A stretch of DNA of 64,000 nt, from NCBI GenBank assembly GCA_016946835.1, contig JACVTC010000058.1:797001-861000 (forward strand), written 5' to 3'. The number at the start of each line of letters is the position of its first letter. Within the stretch, counting starts at the first letter, position 1. Made by a program: the position numbers and the translations under genes. Below are positions 26,109 through 37,607 of the stretch, in pieces. Source of the DNA: Neocallimastix lanati (nom. inval.). Taxonomy: Eukaryota; Neocallimastigomycota; Neocallimastigomycetes; Neocallimastigales; Neocallimastigaceae. The notes below the pieces were generated by a model. It had not been told where the DNA came from. It worked only from the letters and a program-made list of their open reading frames with translations, and did not search any database.

Positions 26109-29100
26109 GATAAAATAAATTATTGAAAGTTTAAAAAACTATATTTGTAAAATAATAATATTGCTAAAAAATGAAATTTTATCATTAATATAATTGATAA
26201 TTTTACATTCAATTATGATATTTTATTATATTACATAATGTTGCTTGGATTAAGATTTCTTATTTTAAATTTCAATGTAATAGCTGTAAATTATAAATTA
26301 TATCTATATTTAATTATTAATAATTTAATGAAATTAAATATAATTAGGAAGCGCTTGTTCATTCCTTAAAAGGAGAATATATTCTTTTAAAGAATTTAAA
26401 TGTACCTATTAAAAGTATCCAATTTTATACATTACGTTCCTTAAATCAATTTTCAATAAAAAATTTAGAAGAAGGATTAAATCATTATCAAATTACATCA
26501 AAATTGATTCACTTAGTAACTATAAATAAAAATTGGGAAAAGGAACTTATACCAACAAAAATAGAAAATGCTCAAGTAGAAAAAAATAATGAAAAAAATT
26601 ATTTATATAATCGATGTGATAAAGCAACACAAATAGCACTTTTATCAATGACATTACTACTAAAAATATGTAAGCAATTCAAAAATGAAAGGTTACATAT
26701 TCAAAAAAATTTAGATAATTTTTTAAAAATTTTTTTAGAATTAAAAGAAATTAGAAAGAATGGTGTAAATGAAGATTTTTTACTATTTATTAATGAGTAT
26801 TTAGAATTAACGGTGTATATTCCTCTTTGGAAAGTTGATATTGATACTCAATGTCTTATTTTTGATTCCTTAATTTCATCAATTAAATATTGTGTAAATT
26901 TAATAAAAACCGGTTGCTTAGAAGAAAAAGAAAAATCAGTTGTTACAACACCCATCGAAGATAAATTTAATTTTAATCAAGTAACTGATATTAGTGAGCA
27001 TGCAATATATTATACTGATGAAAATAAAAATGAACAAGAAGAATATAAAAAACAAAAAATTGAAAATCAAGAAAATCTTAATAATTTTATAATCAATCAT
27101 TCTAAACAACTAAATTTTATATTAAATATTTACAGAAAATCAATATCATTAAGTAATCTACTGTACTCACATCAAAATTCGCGTTCTTCGTCAAAATTTG
27201 AGTCTTACATATCATCTTCAACTATGAAAAGTTTATTTATTGATGTTTATTCTGATATTGATGAGAAAAATGAAATAATTAAAAAAGCTCTTTTAAGAGC
27301 GACTTCTTTAAATAATATTCTTAGTTTATTAATATATTTATTAGTTGGACAGCAAGCACCATCACCTACTCCTTTTGACATGGAATTAACAACTAGAACC
27401 CCAGAAGTAGCTATTTTAGTTAATCTTTTTTTAAAAATATATGGCAAAGGTTATGTAATGAATAACGAAAATGATAGATTAAAGAATCAAACTTTCTTAA
27501 ATAATATGAATAATAATAAATTAGAAGAAGATGATTTTATTAACAATAATAATGTATATTTTACAAATCCGGCTTTTTCAAAAATTCTAAAACTATTATC
27601 ATTTTATAATAAGACTGTACTGGAAAACACCACTCCTGAAATAAGATTAAAAATATATAGAATATTAATGAATCTTTCTTGTCAATATGAAATATGGAAA
27701 GGAAATTATACAAACAAAAAAGGTGAAAATATTAATGAAATTATGAATAAATATATAAACAATAAAGATGAAGAAATAAGTAACGATGATTATGGTAATT
27801 ATATTAAAAGATTAAATAATATTGATATTAAATATCTTAATATGATATTAATAAAATTATTATGTTTATTTAAAATAAATTAATTAGAGATATAATTAAT
27901 TTTATTTAATAATAATTATTCAAAATAAGTAATTCATTTAAATAAATTTATATTTCTTATACAATAATTATGTTTATTTTTATTTTATATATTATAGATT
28001 GGATGGATTTTGAAAAAGAAAATTATGTAATCCTACCCGATATAATTGAACAAAATCAAAATATATTTTCTGAAATTAGTGAACGATCAACAACATTATT
28101 TAAAAACTTATTAAAAGATAAAGCAATTAGAAAAGAAATAATTGAAAGTGGAATATTAAAAGAATTTTTCAGTATTAATCAGTTATATCGAATTATAAAT
28201 TATGACATATCATATTTAACATATTCTCACTATTTTGCATTGTTGAAAACATTAGCTAGTGATTCTCGAATCAGACAGCATTCAGATTATGAAATACCAC
28301 AATTTTTACTTTATTTTTTCAGTGGTTCAATAAAAAAATATAATGAAATATTAAATAAGCAAATTTATAAAAATGATACAAGCCTTGAAAGTAATATTTT
28401 TATATAAAAATTATTCTATTATAAATTTGAATTTGTTGTTTTTATTTATATATACAATTATTTTTTTTATTATTATTATTATTAGTAGTAGTAGTGTTTT
28501 TATTAATTGTTATTAATATTATCTTATTTATATTAATTATTATCATTTTTATTATTAATTATTATTATTATTATATAAGATCTTAATAAAAATTTAATAT
28601 CAGGTTATAAAAGAACATATGATGGAATAATATTACCAAAAATTTCATCCGAGGAATCTATTTCTCTTAAGAAGAAAATATTAAAAGAAATAAGTAATAA
28701 ATGTTTAAAACTACTTAATGAGTACTTCCGATATGATAAAGTTACACTTGAACTATTAACAAAAATTGTAATTGAAGATTTTGATTTAGTTCAGTTTATC
28801 CATCCCGCAATATATAGGATAAAATATAAATTTGATGGATATTATAGTATATCCATTGTTCCATTAATATTATTTATTATTTCTGATGAGAATTCCGATT
28901 GCTCATTAAAAGCAGAAAGTTTAGCACTTCTTGAATATTTAGCTGTTATTCCAAACACGTTTTTTCAACTATTATCATACCCTAAAGGAATTGAAATTAT
29001 TACCTTATGGACATTTATTACAAACCCAAATGAAAATAAAATTAAAGAATTATATGAAAAGAAATCAACAGAAATATATATTCCAACAGCTGAAGATAAC

Positions 29101-31194
29101 GCAAATAATATTACATGTTTTATTATTGGAAAATTAGTATGTAGTTTACCACATCAGAAAGTTTTTGTTATAGTTGATGGTTATTTCAGAATAGTTTATA
29201 CATTATTGTATTCATCTAATAGTGATGCTTTTAAAGATAGATTCAAGCACAGAATGGAATACATCTCAAATGACTCTAATTTAATAGATGCAACTAAAAA
29301 CAAACAAAATTCATTATTATCATGTGAAATGGATCTGTCTTCATATGATAGTAAAAGAAAAACTAATTTCTTCAAAATAATGAAAATTATTCATGATAAA
29401 TGTTCAGAAAAAACATTACCATTATTACGAAGATTTTATTATTATAATATTAGAAATAAAAATACCCAATCAGCTCATCATATTAAAATAACTAATGCAA
29501 TTGTCTATACTTGTTCACCAGAAAAGCATTATCCAATATTAATTGATAAAATAGATCTTGAGTATTTAATTAAAGGAATAGATGAATTTTTAAATCATTC
29601 CGATTGTGTTATGTGTATGTTAATGAAGATGCTTTTTGATGAGAATATATATTCCATTGAAATGACAAAAAATGATATTAATCGAATTAATTTGATTTCA
29701 AATTTACTACCAGAAGATGAGCATTTTGAATCATTTAATATTAATCATAGTAATAATGATAATAATGTAATTAAAAATGATAATAACAACATTAAAGATG
29801 ATTCCGATTTCATTAATTACAACGATTCTTCTTATTACTTTAATTATGATTTTAATTTTGATTTTGGAATTGATAATAATCCTAATGAAAAACACTTCAA
29901 TCACTTTACTTGTATTTGGATGGAAGCAGCTTATGCAATTCAATATTTAGGATTACTGAAACGAAAAGAATGGCAGAAAAAAAGGGAAATTGACAAAAAG
30001 GCTATTTATTATCTAGTCAACGGTATTAATTATACATCAAATAATAAGAAATCAAATAATGATGATAATGAATACGTTACATTTGTACTTGAAAATTTTA
30101 AAAAATCTACTAATAGTTCTTCTGAAGGTAACATTATAATTAATTATTGAAAATTAAATTATTATCTAATAATTTCAAAATATATTTTATATTTTTTTTT
30201 TTTTTGATAATAAACATATATAAACCAATTTTTTTTTTTTTTTTTTTTTTTTTTGATAATAAACATATATAAACCAATTTTTTTTTTTTTTTTTTTTTTT
30301 TTTTGATAATAAACATATATAAACCAATATATTTTTTTTATTATTGTTAAATATGTAAAATTAGTTAATGAAAAAATTATTGCAAAAAAAGAAAGTTTAT
30401 TATATTATTCACCAATATTCTCAGTAATGCTTACTGGTAATTTTTCCGAAAAAGATGAAGATGAAATAAATATACAAGATATTGACTCTAAAGATTTTCA
30501 AAATTTAATAAACTTTATAGAATATTATTATGAAGTCAAAGGTAAAAAAATAAAAAAACTTAAAGAAGAAAAAAGAATGCAAAAATTAAAAGAAAATAAT
30601 AACTCAAATAATAGTAATAATATTGTGAATGTCTGTGAAAATAATATAAATTTAAATGATATAAATGATAATAAGGATGAAAATGAAAATGAAAATGATG
30701 ATAAACTTTTTGAAGCGGAAGTAGAAAACGAAGAAACTTTAAATAAAATAATTAATAGCGAAATAGAATTTAGGATTAATAAAAATTATAGTTTTATACA
30801 TGCAGCAAATCAAATTTTAGGTCTTATTGAATGTGCTGATAGATATCTTATTGATGATTTAAAAGAATACACAAAAGAATGGCTTTTAGAAGTAATTGAT
30901 AATCAATCTCAAGATATAGATTTATTAATATTTATATATACTAGAATATTATCTCTCTTCCGTTATAACAAAAATTTCAAAGAAATACTAGACGAATGTG
31001 TAAAAAATATTCTTATGAATTTTATAAAAATAACCCAAAATTTTAATAGCTCAAATACTGATAAATCAATATCAGATAACACCAGTATACCTTTATTAAG
31101 ATGGAACAAAATTCTACTTTTTAAATCAGATTTTATTCATCGTTCTATTAAATTATTATATGAATCCGATTATTATAATACAAAAATGGCTTAA
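25725..31194 (+). CDS. Armadillo-like repeat protein with C-terminal BTB/POZ domain
   Basis: Predicted CDS: join(25725..26009,26348..27863,27998..28390,28580..30127,30365..31194), 4,572 nt, 1,523 aa; phases agree at each join. Residues 1 to ~1240 are Leu/Ile-rich helical sequence resembling degenerate ARM/HEAT repeats, with acidic and Asn-rich inserts. The last exon opens with VNEKIIAKKESLLYYSPIFS followed by VMLTGNFSE, the typical core of a BTB fold, interrupted by a ~75-residue Lys/Asn/Glu insert before FIHAANQILGLIECADRYLI. The ARM-plus-BTB order resembles ARMC5-like proteins, which act as substrate adaptors of CUL3 ubiquitin ligases. That role is only an analogy here. The second donor is uncertain: GTTTAT at 27864 keeps a Leu-rich segment, and GTAATT at 27795 also fits the phase. 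The start is the first Met in the open frame. Confidence 0.75.
30191..30327 (+). repeat. Three-copy 49-50 nt tandem repeat in the last intron of the ARM/BTB gene
   Basis: Each unit is a T-tract of about 15-27 nt followed by an identical 23-nt block beginning GATAATAAACATATATAAAC. The blocks lie at 30206-30228, 30255-30277 and 30305-30327. The array occupies most of intron 30128-30364, just upstream of the acceptor. Confidence 0.95.
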
Positions 31195-31699
31195 TTTATT
31201 CTAATTATAATATTAATTATTATAATAAATAAATATAAATAAATAAATAAATAAATAAAAATAAAATGATTAATCAAAATTTTATTTTTAAATAATCGTA
31301 TGACATTTATTGATATCGACATATTTATTAATAAAATAAATATGTCGATATATTTATAATATTTAAAAATAAAAATTAATTTTAAATTCATTTTTAATTA
31401 TTTAATATATTTTATTTATATCTTTATTATTCATTTTTTTTATTATTATTACTTCTAATTTTTACCTTTAATCACTTATTATTTAAAAATATACTACTTA
31501 TAATAATTATTTATTTTGCCATGGATCAAACTACTCGAGTTCGACTAACACTTAAACTTAATAACACACATATTGTTTCTGAATCAACCCCAAAACTACC
31601 TACTGAATTTATATTGGGTAAGTTTTATCTTCCAAGGGTGTTTTTCTCTATAAATAAAATTTGATTTAAATTATAATAACCGCATCACTATTACCCAAT

Positions 31700-31744
<45 letters not shown>

Positions 31745-32109
31745 CTTTTAAAAATATAATAAAATAAATATTAAATTAATCTATAATTATACAAATAGAT
31801 ACCATTTATAAAAATAATAATAATATTATTATTATTATTAATAATAATAAAAATGTAATAATAAAAAAAATTAAAATCATAAAATATATGAATATAAATA
31901 TACTTTATATATTTTTTTTTTTTTTAATTTTTATATACAAATAATTTTATTATAAATTTTAAAAAGTACATTTTATTTAAATCTATTTTATTTATATAAT
32001 TTAAATATATATTATATATATGTTTTAATATTATAATACTATATAAAAAACTTGGAAACTTTAAAATTAAAATTATTGATAATAATATAAAATATTTTTA
32101 TAATTAAGT
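31195..32109. other. Convergent intergenic region
   Basis: This region lies between the ends of the ARM/BTB gene (+) and HAP3 (-). It contains (AAAT)n near 31225-31265, an orphan exon-like segment (31521-31619, listed separately), a ~44-nt poly-A run around 31703-31741 and AT-rich sequence. Nothing else is recognisable. Confidence 0.6.
31521..31619 (+). other. Orphan exon-like open segment with a consensus donor
   Basis: An ATG opens a 33-codon frame starting MDQTTRVRLTLKLNNTHIV and ending LPTEFILG. It runs straight into GGTAAGT, a strong 5' splice site. Base composition is coding-like. No downstream exon that continues it was found before the next genes, and no family is recognised. It may be the first exon of an unresolved or abandoned gene. 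Confidence 0.35.
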
Positions 32110-32441
32110 TTATTGATAGGGGTTATATTGTTGTTGATATAAAGCTAATGTTTCTTCCATTCCATTATCTTTTCCTACTGATGATCTTTCATTTTTAGTA
32201 GCCTTTTTTCAAATTTTTTATTAAAATAAAAAAAAAAAAATTAAGTTCTATTATTACTACTACTAGTATTTATTTACTATTAATATTATTTTATATTTAC
32301 CTCACGATATTTATGTAAATAAACTTTTAAAGTTTCACAATAATTTTCAAAACCTAGAGACTGCATGGCCCATAAAATATCCTCTCCATTTATTGTTTTG
32401 CGCTTTTCATTTTGACAACGATCACTTGCTGTATTTTATAA

Positions 32442-32488
<47 letters not shown>

Positions 32489-32796
32489 ATAAATTTATGT
32501 TAAAGAATATAAATGTCATTTTATTATTGATTGGTGATTTTTTTTTTTTTCTTTTTTACTTAATTTTATAATAATATTTTCTATTTTACATAAAATAATT
32601 TATAAAAAGGATATTCGCTAGTAATGAAGGAAATAAATTCTGAAACACATTCTTGAACACATTCTTTTGCATCTTTCGCAATTTTTGCATTTTCTGGTAA
32701 TGCCCTCTTCATAATACGGGCTACATTTGCAATTGGTAGGTAACGATCTTGTTCTTTAAATTCTTCAACATGTTCTTCTGGTTGTTCGTTTGACAT
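32110..32796 (-). CDS. HAP3: CCAAT-binding factor subunit HAP3/NF-YB
   Basis: Predicted CDS: complement(join(32110..32202,32301..32430,32615..32796)), 405 nt, 134 aa. This histone-fold subunit pairs with Hap5/NF-YC and binds CCAAT boxes with Hap2/NF-YA. Exon 1 reads [20 protein letters not shown] then [20 protein letters not shown]. Exon 2 continues [20 protein letters not shown] to the end of the histone fold (VYLHKYRE). A short tail ends QQQYNPYQ. The protein is little more than the conserved core. The joint between exons 1 and 2 restores the family sequence ITSEASDRCQ only if the intron begins ATATCCTTTT and ends AC, that is, a U12-type AT-AC intron. The second intron is an ordinary GT-AG. 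Confidence 0.93.
32431..32614 (-). other. Probable U12-type (minor spliceosome) AT-AC intron
   Basis: The 184-nt intron in HAP3 reads on the minus strand exon|ATATCCTTTTTAT...AAAATAC|exon. ATATCCTTT is an exact U12-class 5' splice site. TTCTTTAAC at 32507-32499 differs by one base from the U12 branch-site consensus TTCCTTAAC. A T-tract of about 42 nt separates that candidate branch point from the acceptor, giving an unusually long distance of about 69 nt. No GT-AG pair gives a correct HAP3 frame. Confidence 0.8.
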
Positions 32797-33839
32797 CTTT
32801 AATACTATTTTAATTAAACAGATAATATTAAAATATATATATTATTATTATTATTATTGTTTTATAATATAAATAATTTAATATTAATACTTCCATTTCT
32901 TCTTATTTATTAATCATTTAATTTTTTATTTTTAATTTATTTTAGAAAAATAACATATTTTTATTATTTTTTATATTTAAAATGATACAATTTATTGAAT
33001 ATTTCACATCATCTAAATAAAAATTTTATATGAATATGTCATTGATTTCATATATTAATATTTATATTATGACTATTTAATATTTTTATATTACTTTTAT
33101 AATATCTATAATATAATTAATAAAAAAAAAAAAAAACCTGAATATTAAATAACATTTATTTTATATATATAATTATTGAATAAAACACAATATCATAATA
33201 ACATTGATATTATACCTGTACTTTATCAAAAGAAATAAATTAATTATCTTTTATGAACTATCTTTTATGAACTAAAATTATTTATTAATAAATTATAAAT
33301 TCTTTTTATCCATGGAAATTATATAAGTACAATAAATTATTTATTTTATGATGATAAATAATATTAAAAAAAACATTTACATATATGAATAAAAAATTAT
33401 AATTAAATACTATTTAATAAAAATTAATAAAGTACATTATATATTATTTACTATTATTTTTATTTTTATTATATATTGAAATTTAAATTAATATATTATG
33501 AATCATATAATTTTTATATATTGTATATATTATAATTATGAAATAAGATATTCAGAAAATATATTATAAATTGAATAAGTTTTATTATAGATTTTATAAA
33601 TATTTATTATTTATAAACTAATACAACTTTTTAATTAATTATTCTTTTCGTTTTTAAATTCTAACACTAGAAATAATAATAAATATATAAATTGTGTTTT
33701 GTTTTCATAATATATTATGGAATAATAATATTTTATATATTTAAAATAATAATAAAATAATATAAAATATATCTTATAAAAAATAAAGAAATTCAATATC
33801 AAATAAATAATAAAATATAATTTTAATTAATATATAAAA
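32797..33839. other. Divergent intergenic region
   Basis: About 1.04 kb between HAP3 (-) and the YIPF5-like gene (+) should hold both promoters. It is AT-rich with no recognised motif. A short direct repeat (ATCTTTTATGAACT twice) lies near 33246-33274. Confidence 0.6.
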
Positions 33840-35134
33840 ATGCAAAACGAAGCACATTCTGTTTTGTTTAATAATCAACATGATTATTATAATCAACCAG
33901 AGCAAAACAATGGAAATGATTTACAATTTTATTCTTCTAATGCATATGATAATCAGCAAGTCTATGGTGCAGGTACCACCGCTGGATTTACACCACCAGC
34001 TCCACAAAATTTTTACTCTGGAAGTATGGGAAATATGAATCCACAATTTGAATATAACGATAGAGTGACATTTGCTTCAATTAAAGCTGCTTTTGGAACT
34101 GGAGGATACGATGATGAACCACCACTTTTAGAAGGTTAATTGATACCTTGAAATTATAAAATATATGTTATTATAGATTAAAAATTAATAAAATTTTTGA
34201 ATGAATTCTTAAACTTTTTTTTTTTTAATTAAAAATAATAGAATTAGGTATTAATTTTACTGATATTAAAAAAAAGGTACTTAAATATACAAAATTTTAA
34301 TGAAAAATAACAATTTAATATTAATTTAAATTTGATATAATAATAAAAATTTATTTTTATTAAAGGCTCTTGTAGTGTTATATCCTTTTAGAAGATATGA
34401 TAAAGAAAATATGGGAAATCCAGATCTTATAGGTCCAATTTTATTCTGTTTAATTTTTGGTTCTATTTTACTTCTTGTAAGTGGATAAAATTAATTCATT
34501 AATATAATAAGTTCAATTATCAAATAACCCCCATTGTCGTTAAATATAATATTATTTTGTATTTATATACTAGTATTATCTTGACATTCAATAAACTTTT
34601 TTTTTTTTTTTTAATAAATAAAAGAAAGGAAAAGTTCATTTCGGATATATTTATGGTGTGGCTTCATTGGGAAGTATAGGTATACATTTAATATTTAATT
34701 TAATGAGTGAAGCTCAATTAGAACCATCAAATACTGGTAGTATTTTAGGTTACTGTCTTCTTCCAATAGTTGTATTATCAGCAATATGTACTTTCTTAAA
34801 TCCAAGGTAATATAAATAAAAATTGCAATATAAAAAAAATAATTACATTGTTAATATTTATAAAAAATTAATATTTGTTTATTAAAATTTATTTCAATTT
34901 ATAAATCATTAATTATTTTTTTATTATTCAATTCGATAAATGTAATAAAAATGGTTAAACATATATATTAGTAAGCAAATATCTATGTTGTGTTGTGTAA
35001 TATGTTTAGCATGGGCAACAATTACTGCAACGAGAATGTTTATTACTTCATTATCAATGAAAGATCAAATTATACTTGTAGCGTACCCAGTAGCATTGTT
35101 ATATTCATGTTTTGCATTAATGGCAATGTTTTAA
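33840..35134 (+). CDS. YIP1: YIPF5/Yip1-family Golgi-ER membrane protein
   Basis: Predicted CDS: join(33840..34134,34242..34276,34366..34476,34625..34806,34972..35134), 786 nt, 261 aa. Yip1/YIPF5 proteins are multi-pass membrane proteins of COPII vesicles and early Golgi that bind Ypt/Rab GTPases. The cytosolic N-terminus is Gln/Asn/Tyr-rich and runs to PPLLEELGINFTDIKKK, where the 35-nt exon 2 supplies the second half of the family hallmark ELGIN. LIGPILFCLIFGSILLL, then GKVHFGYIYGVASLGSIGI, GYCLLPIVVLSAICTFL, CVICLAWATITATRMFI and ILVAYPVALLYSCFALMAMF give five membrane segments. The first intron uses GTTAAT instead of the usual GTAA/GTAAGT; the phase and family sequence support it. Confidence 0.94.
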
Positions 35135-35478
35135 ATAGTATATATATCCATTAAAGTACTTTAAATCAAAGACTGTTTAGAAGTTTAGAATATGCATTTA
35201 TGATAAAATTAATAAAAATAAAATAAATTAAAAATAAAATAAATTAAAATAAAAAATATATATATTAACAATAATAATAAATAGATAAATAGATAAATGA
35301 AATTTTATTAATAACTCAAATACAAAAAATACAAATTTTTATATAAAAATAATAAATAAATAAATTTATAAAATATTAAAAAATTAAATAAATGAATAAT
35401 TGAATAATTAGTATTTTACTATTTATATATTATAATTAAATTATATTTATAATATTAATAAAAAAATATTTTAATAAC

Positions 35479-35521
<43 letters not shown>

Positions 35522-36045
35522 ATTTATATATAATAAGTAAAATAAGAATGTAGCATTTATAAATATACAAATTCATATTCTTTAATTTTCTTTACTCCAC
35601 TTTTAAAGCTAAAGAATTAATTATTAAGATTAATTAGTTACAAATATAAAATAATAATATTTTTTATAAATATTATATTATAATTTTATAATTTAAACAC
35701 TTTAATTTATATTTACATAAAATTGCAATTGTAATTATTTTTTAAATAAAGTGTTTATTAGTATTTATATTAATGTATTTGGATTTATATTTATTTTTCA
35801 ATAATAAAAAAATTAATATAAAATATTATTTATAAATAGTAAAATTGAATTATTTAATTAAACAGACTTAAATGATGAAAATAAAAAATTTTATATTTTT
35901 ATATACTTAGTTTTAATAATTAAATCTATTATTTAATAAATATTTGACTTTAAAAAAATAATAATTATAATGATAATTTAAAATAAATAAAAATATAAAA
36001 TAAAACATATTGTAATGTTTTATTTTTAACATTAAAACATCTTAT
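35135..36045. other. Non-coding AT-rich region 3' of the YIPF5-like gene
   Basis: It contains A-rich tandem runs near 35215-35300, a poly-A tract at about 35479-35520 and otherwise featureless AT-rich DNA. No exon is seen. Confidence 0.6.
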
Positions 36046-36286
36046 AAAATTAATCATTAATTCCTGGATCAAAAGATTACAAGCATATGGAACTTGAATA
36101 TTTGAAACACCTTTTCTCTTTATGCAATATCTGAAAACCAATTAAACCACAATCTTATCATACATTAATTTCAAAGGCATCACTACTAAACATTAATCTT
36201 CCCATTAATAAATTGCTAATGTTATGACCAATCAAACAATCGTATTTCATTTCACCTATATGAAGGACTACCATTCCTTGAAATCT
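36046..36286 (-). pseudogene. Decayed fragment of RNA polymerase III second-largest subunit (RPC2/RPC128-like), C-terminal region
   Basis: On the minus strand, short stretches in order match the C-terminal zinc-binding/clamp region of the second-largest RNA polymerase subunits: [10 protein letters not shown], then [25 protein letters not shown], and in a shifted frame IQVPYACNLLIQELM. The SSDAFE wording is nearer to Pol III than to Pol II (usually SDPF or similar) or Pol I subunits. Two in-frame stops follow EINV, a frame change lies between DCGLIG and IQVPYAC, and the zinc-site Cys before DCGL is lost. There is no surrounding gene: upstream, where the rest of RPC2 should be, is unrelated or decayed sequence. 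It is therefore a relic of a duplicated or displaced copy. Confidence 0.7.
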
Positions 36287-36289
36287 ATA

Positions 36290-36650
36290 ATAACATTTTT
36301 AGTGAAAAATATGATTCAGAACCAGAAAAAGAACAATCCCCAACAAATAATTATCAAAAAAGAATAATAATAATAATCTTAATATACAAATCAAAAATAT
36401 TTCAAATATCAAATGATGACAAAGAAATAAAAATTCTATAAAAAGAAAAGAATAGTTAGAAAAGTCAAAAACTTTATAAACAATAATTAATAAATGAAAA
36501 GTCGAATACCTAAAGGAAAAAACAAAGTAAAGTAAATACCAATAATAATAAAGATATTTCAGAAGAAGAAAAAGATGCTTTAACTTCTCATAGAAAACGT
36601 AGTAAGAAAAGCAAATATCAAAAACTAGAATTTCTTATTGAATATTAATG
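36290..36650 (+). pseudogene. Decayed coding-like fragment, unknown
   Basis: Plus-strand frames read SEKYDSEPEKEQSPTNNYQK near 36303-36362 and ISEEEKDALTSHRKRSKKSK then YQKLEFLIEY near 36555-36646, with stops and frame breaks between. The composition is that of a charged, disordered protein like others in this genome. No family is recognised. It abuts the RPC2 relic but lies on the other strand. Confidence 0.35.
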
Positions 36651-37105
36651 ATGATAATGATTTTTTCAATATGACATTCAATATCAAAAATAAAAAAGAA
36701 TAAAAGGAGTTAGAAATTAATATATATACTTGTCTAATATATATATTTATTAATTACATAACTATTTATTTAAAAATATATTACAAATTTTAAATATATG
36801 TATATGTATATATAATATAAAAATAGTGAATTTTAAAGATTAAAAAATATATAAATAAATATATTTTTATAGAAAGGGAATTTTAATATTTTTTTAAATA
36901 TTTTTTTTAAAAAATATATATATATATATATATATATATTTAATATAAAGTTGTTTATTAAAAAATTTTAAAATATAAATTTCTCTTTTATGATATTTAT
37001 TATTTATTATCATATTATTATTACTATTATTACAAATATTATCTCATTAAATAAATAATAATAAATTAGTTATAAAAATAATGTTTATAATAATAATAAT
37101 ATATA

Positions 37106-37155
<50 letters not shown>

Positions 37156-37607
37156 GTAAATATTATAAATAATTTATTATTCGTATTTTCTATTAAAATG
37201 GTTTTATTATTAATTATTACAAAAATTAAAATATAAAAGTAATAATAGATATATATTTTGATTACTATCTTTTATATAGATAATAATCAAGATATATTAA
37301 CAATTATAAATATGAATTCAAATGACTCCAGAAATTTTTTTTTTTTACTTTAATGATATATTAATAAATTAATATATATTGTATATATTCATTAAAATGC
37401 TAATTATTTATAATTAATACATAAAAGAAAAATTTTATAAATTTATATATATAAATATATATTATTTAATAAAAACAGTCATGATAATGATATTAATAAT
37501 AATAATATTTTTAAATCAATGTTTTTGAATATTTTAGTTTATTTTAATATATATATTTACTATTACCATTTTAATTTTAAATATATATCATATTATAAAA
37601 TTTCATT
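36651..37607. other. Non-coding AT-rich region
   Basis: AT-rich DNA with (TA)n near 36918-36940 and (ATA)n at about 37105-37152. It is the 3' flank of the minus-strand secreted protein gene. No exon is seen. Confidence 0.6.

Noticed and set aside
32581-32600. GTAAAA as an alternative donor for HAP3 intron 1
   Set aside because: It would insert YPFYKLFY after ITSE and put the next exon out of frame with any AG acceptor.
34376-34390. TTATATCCTTTTAG resembles a U12-type donor
   Set aside because: It is inside exon 3 of the YIPF5-like gene and encodes LYPFRR, which is needed for the conserved protein; no intron fits there.
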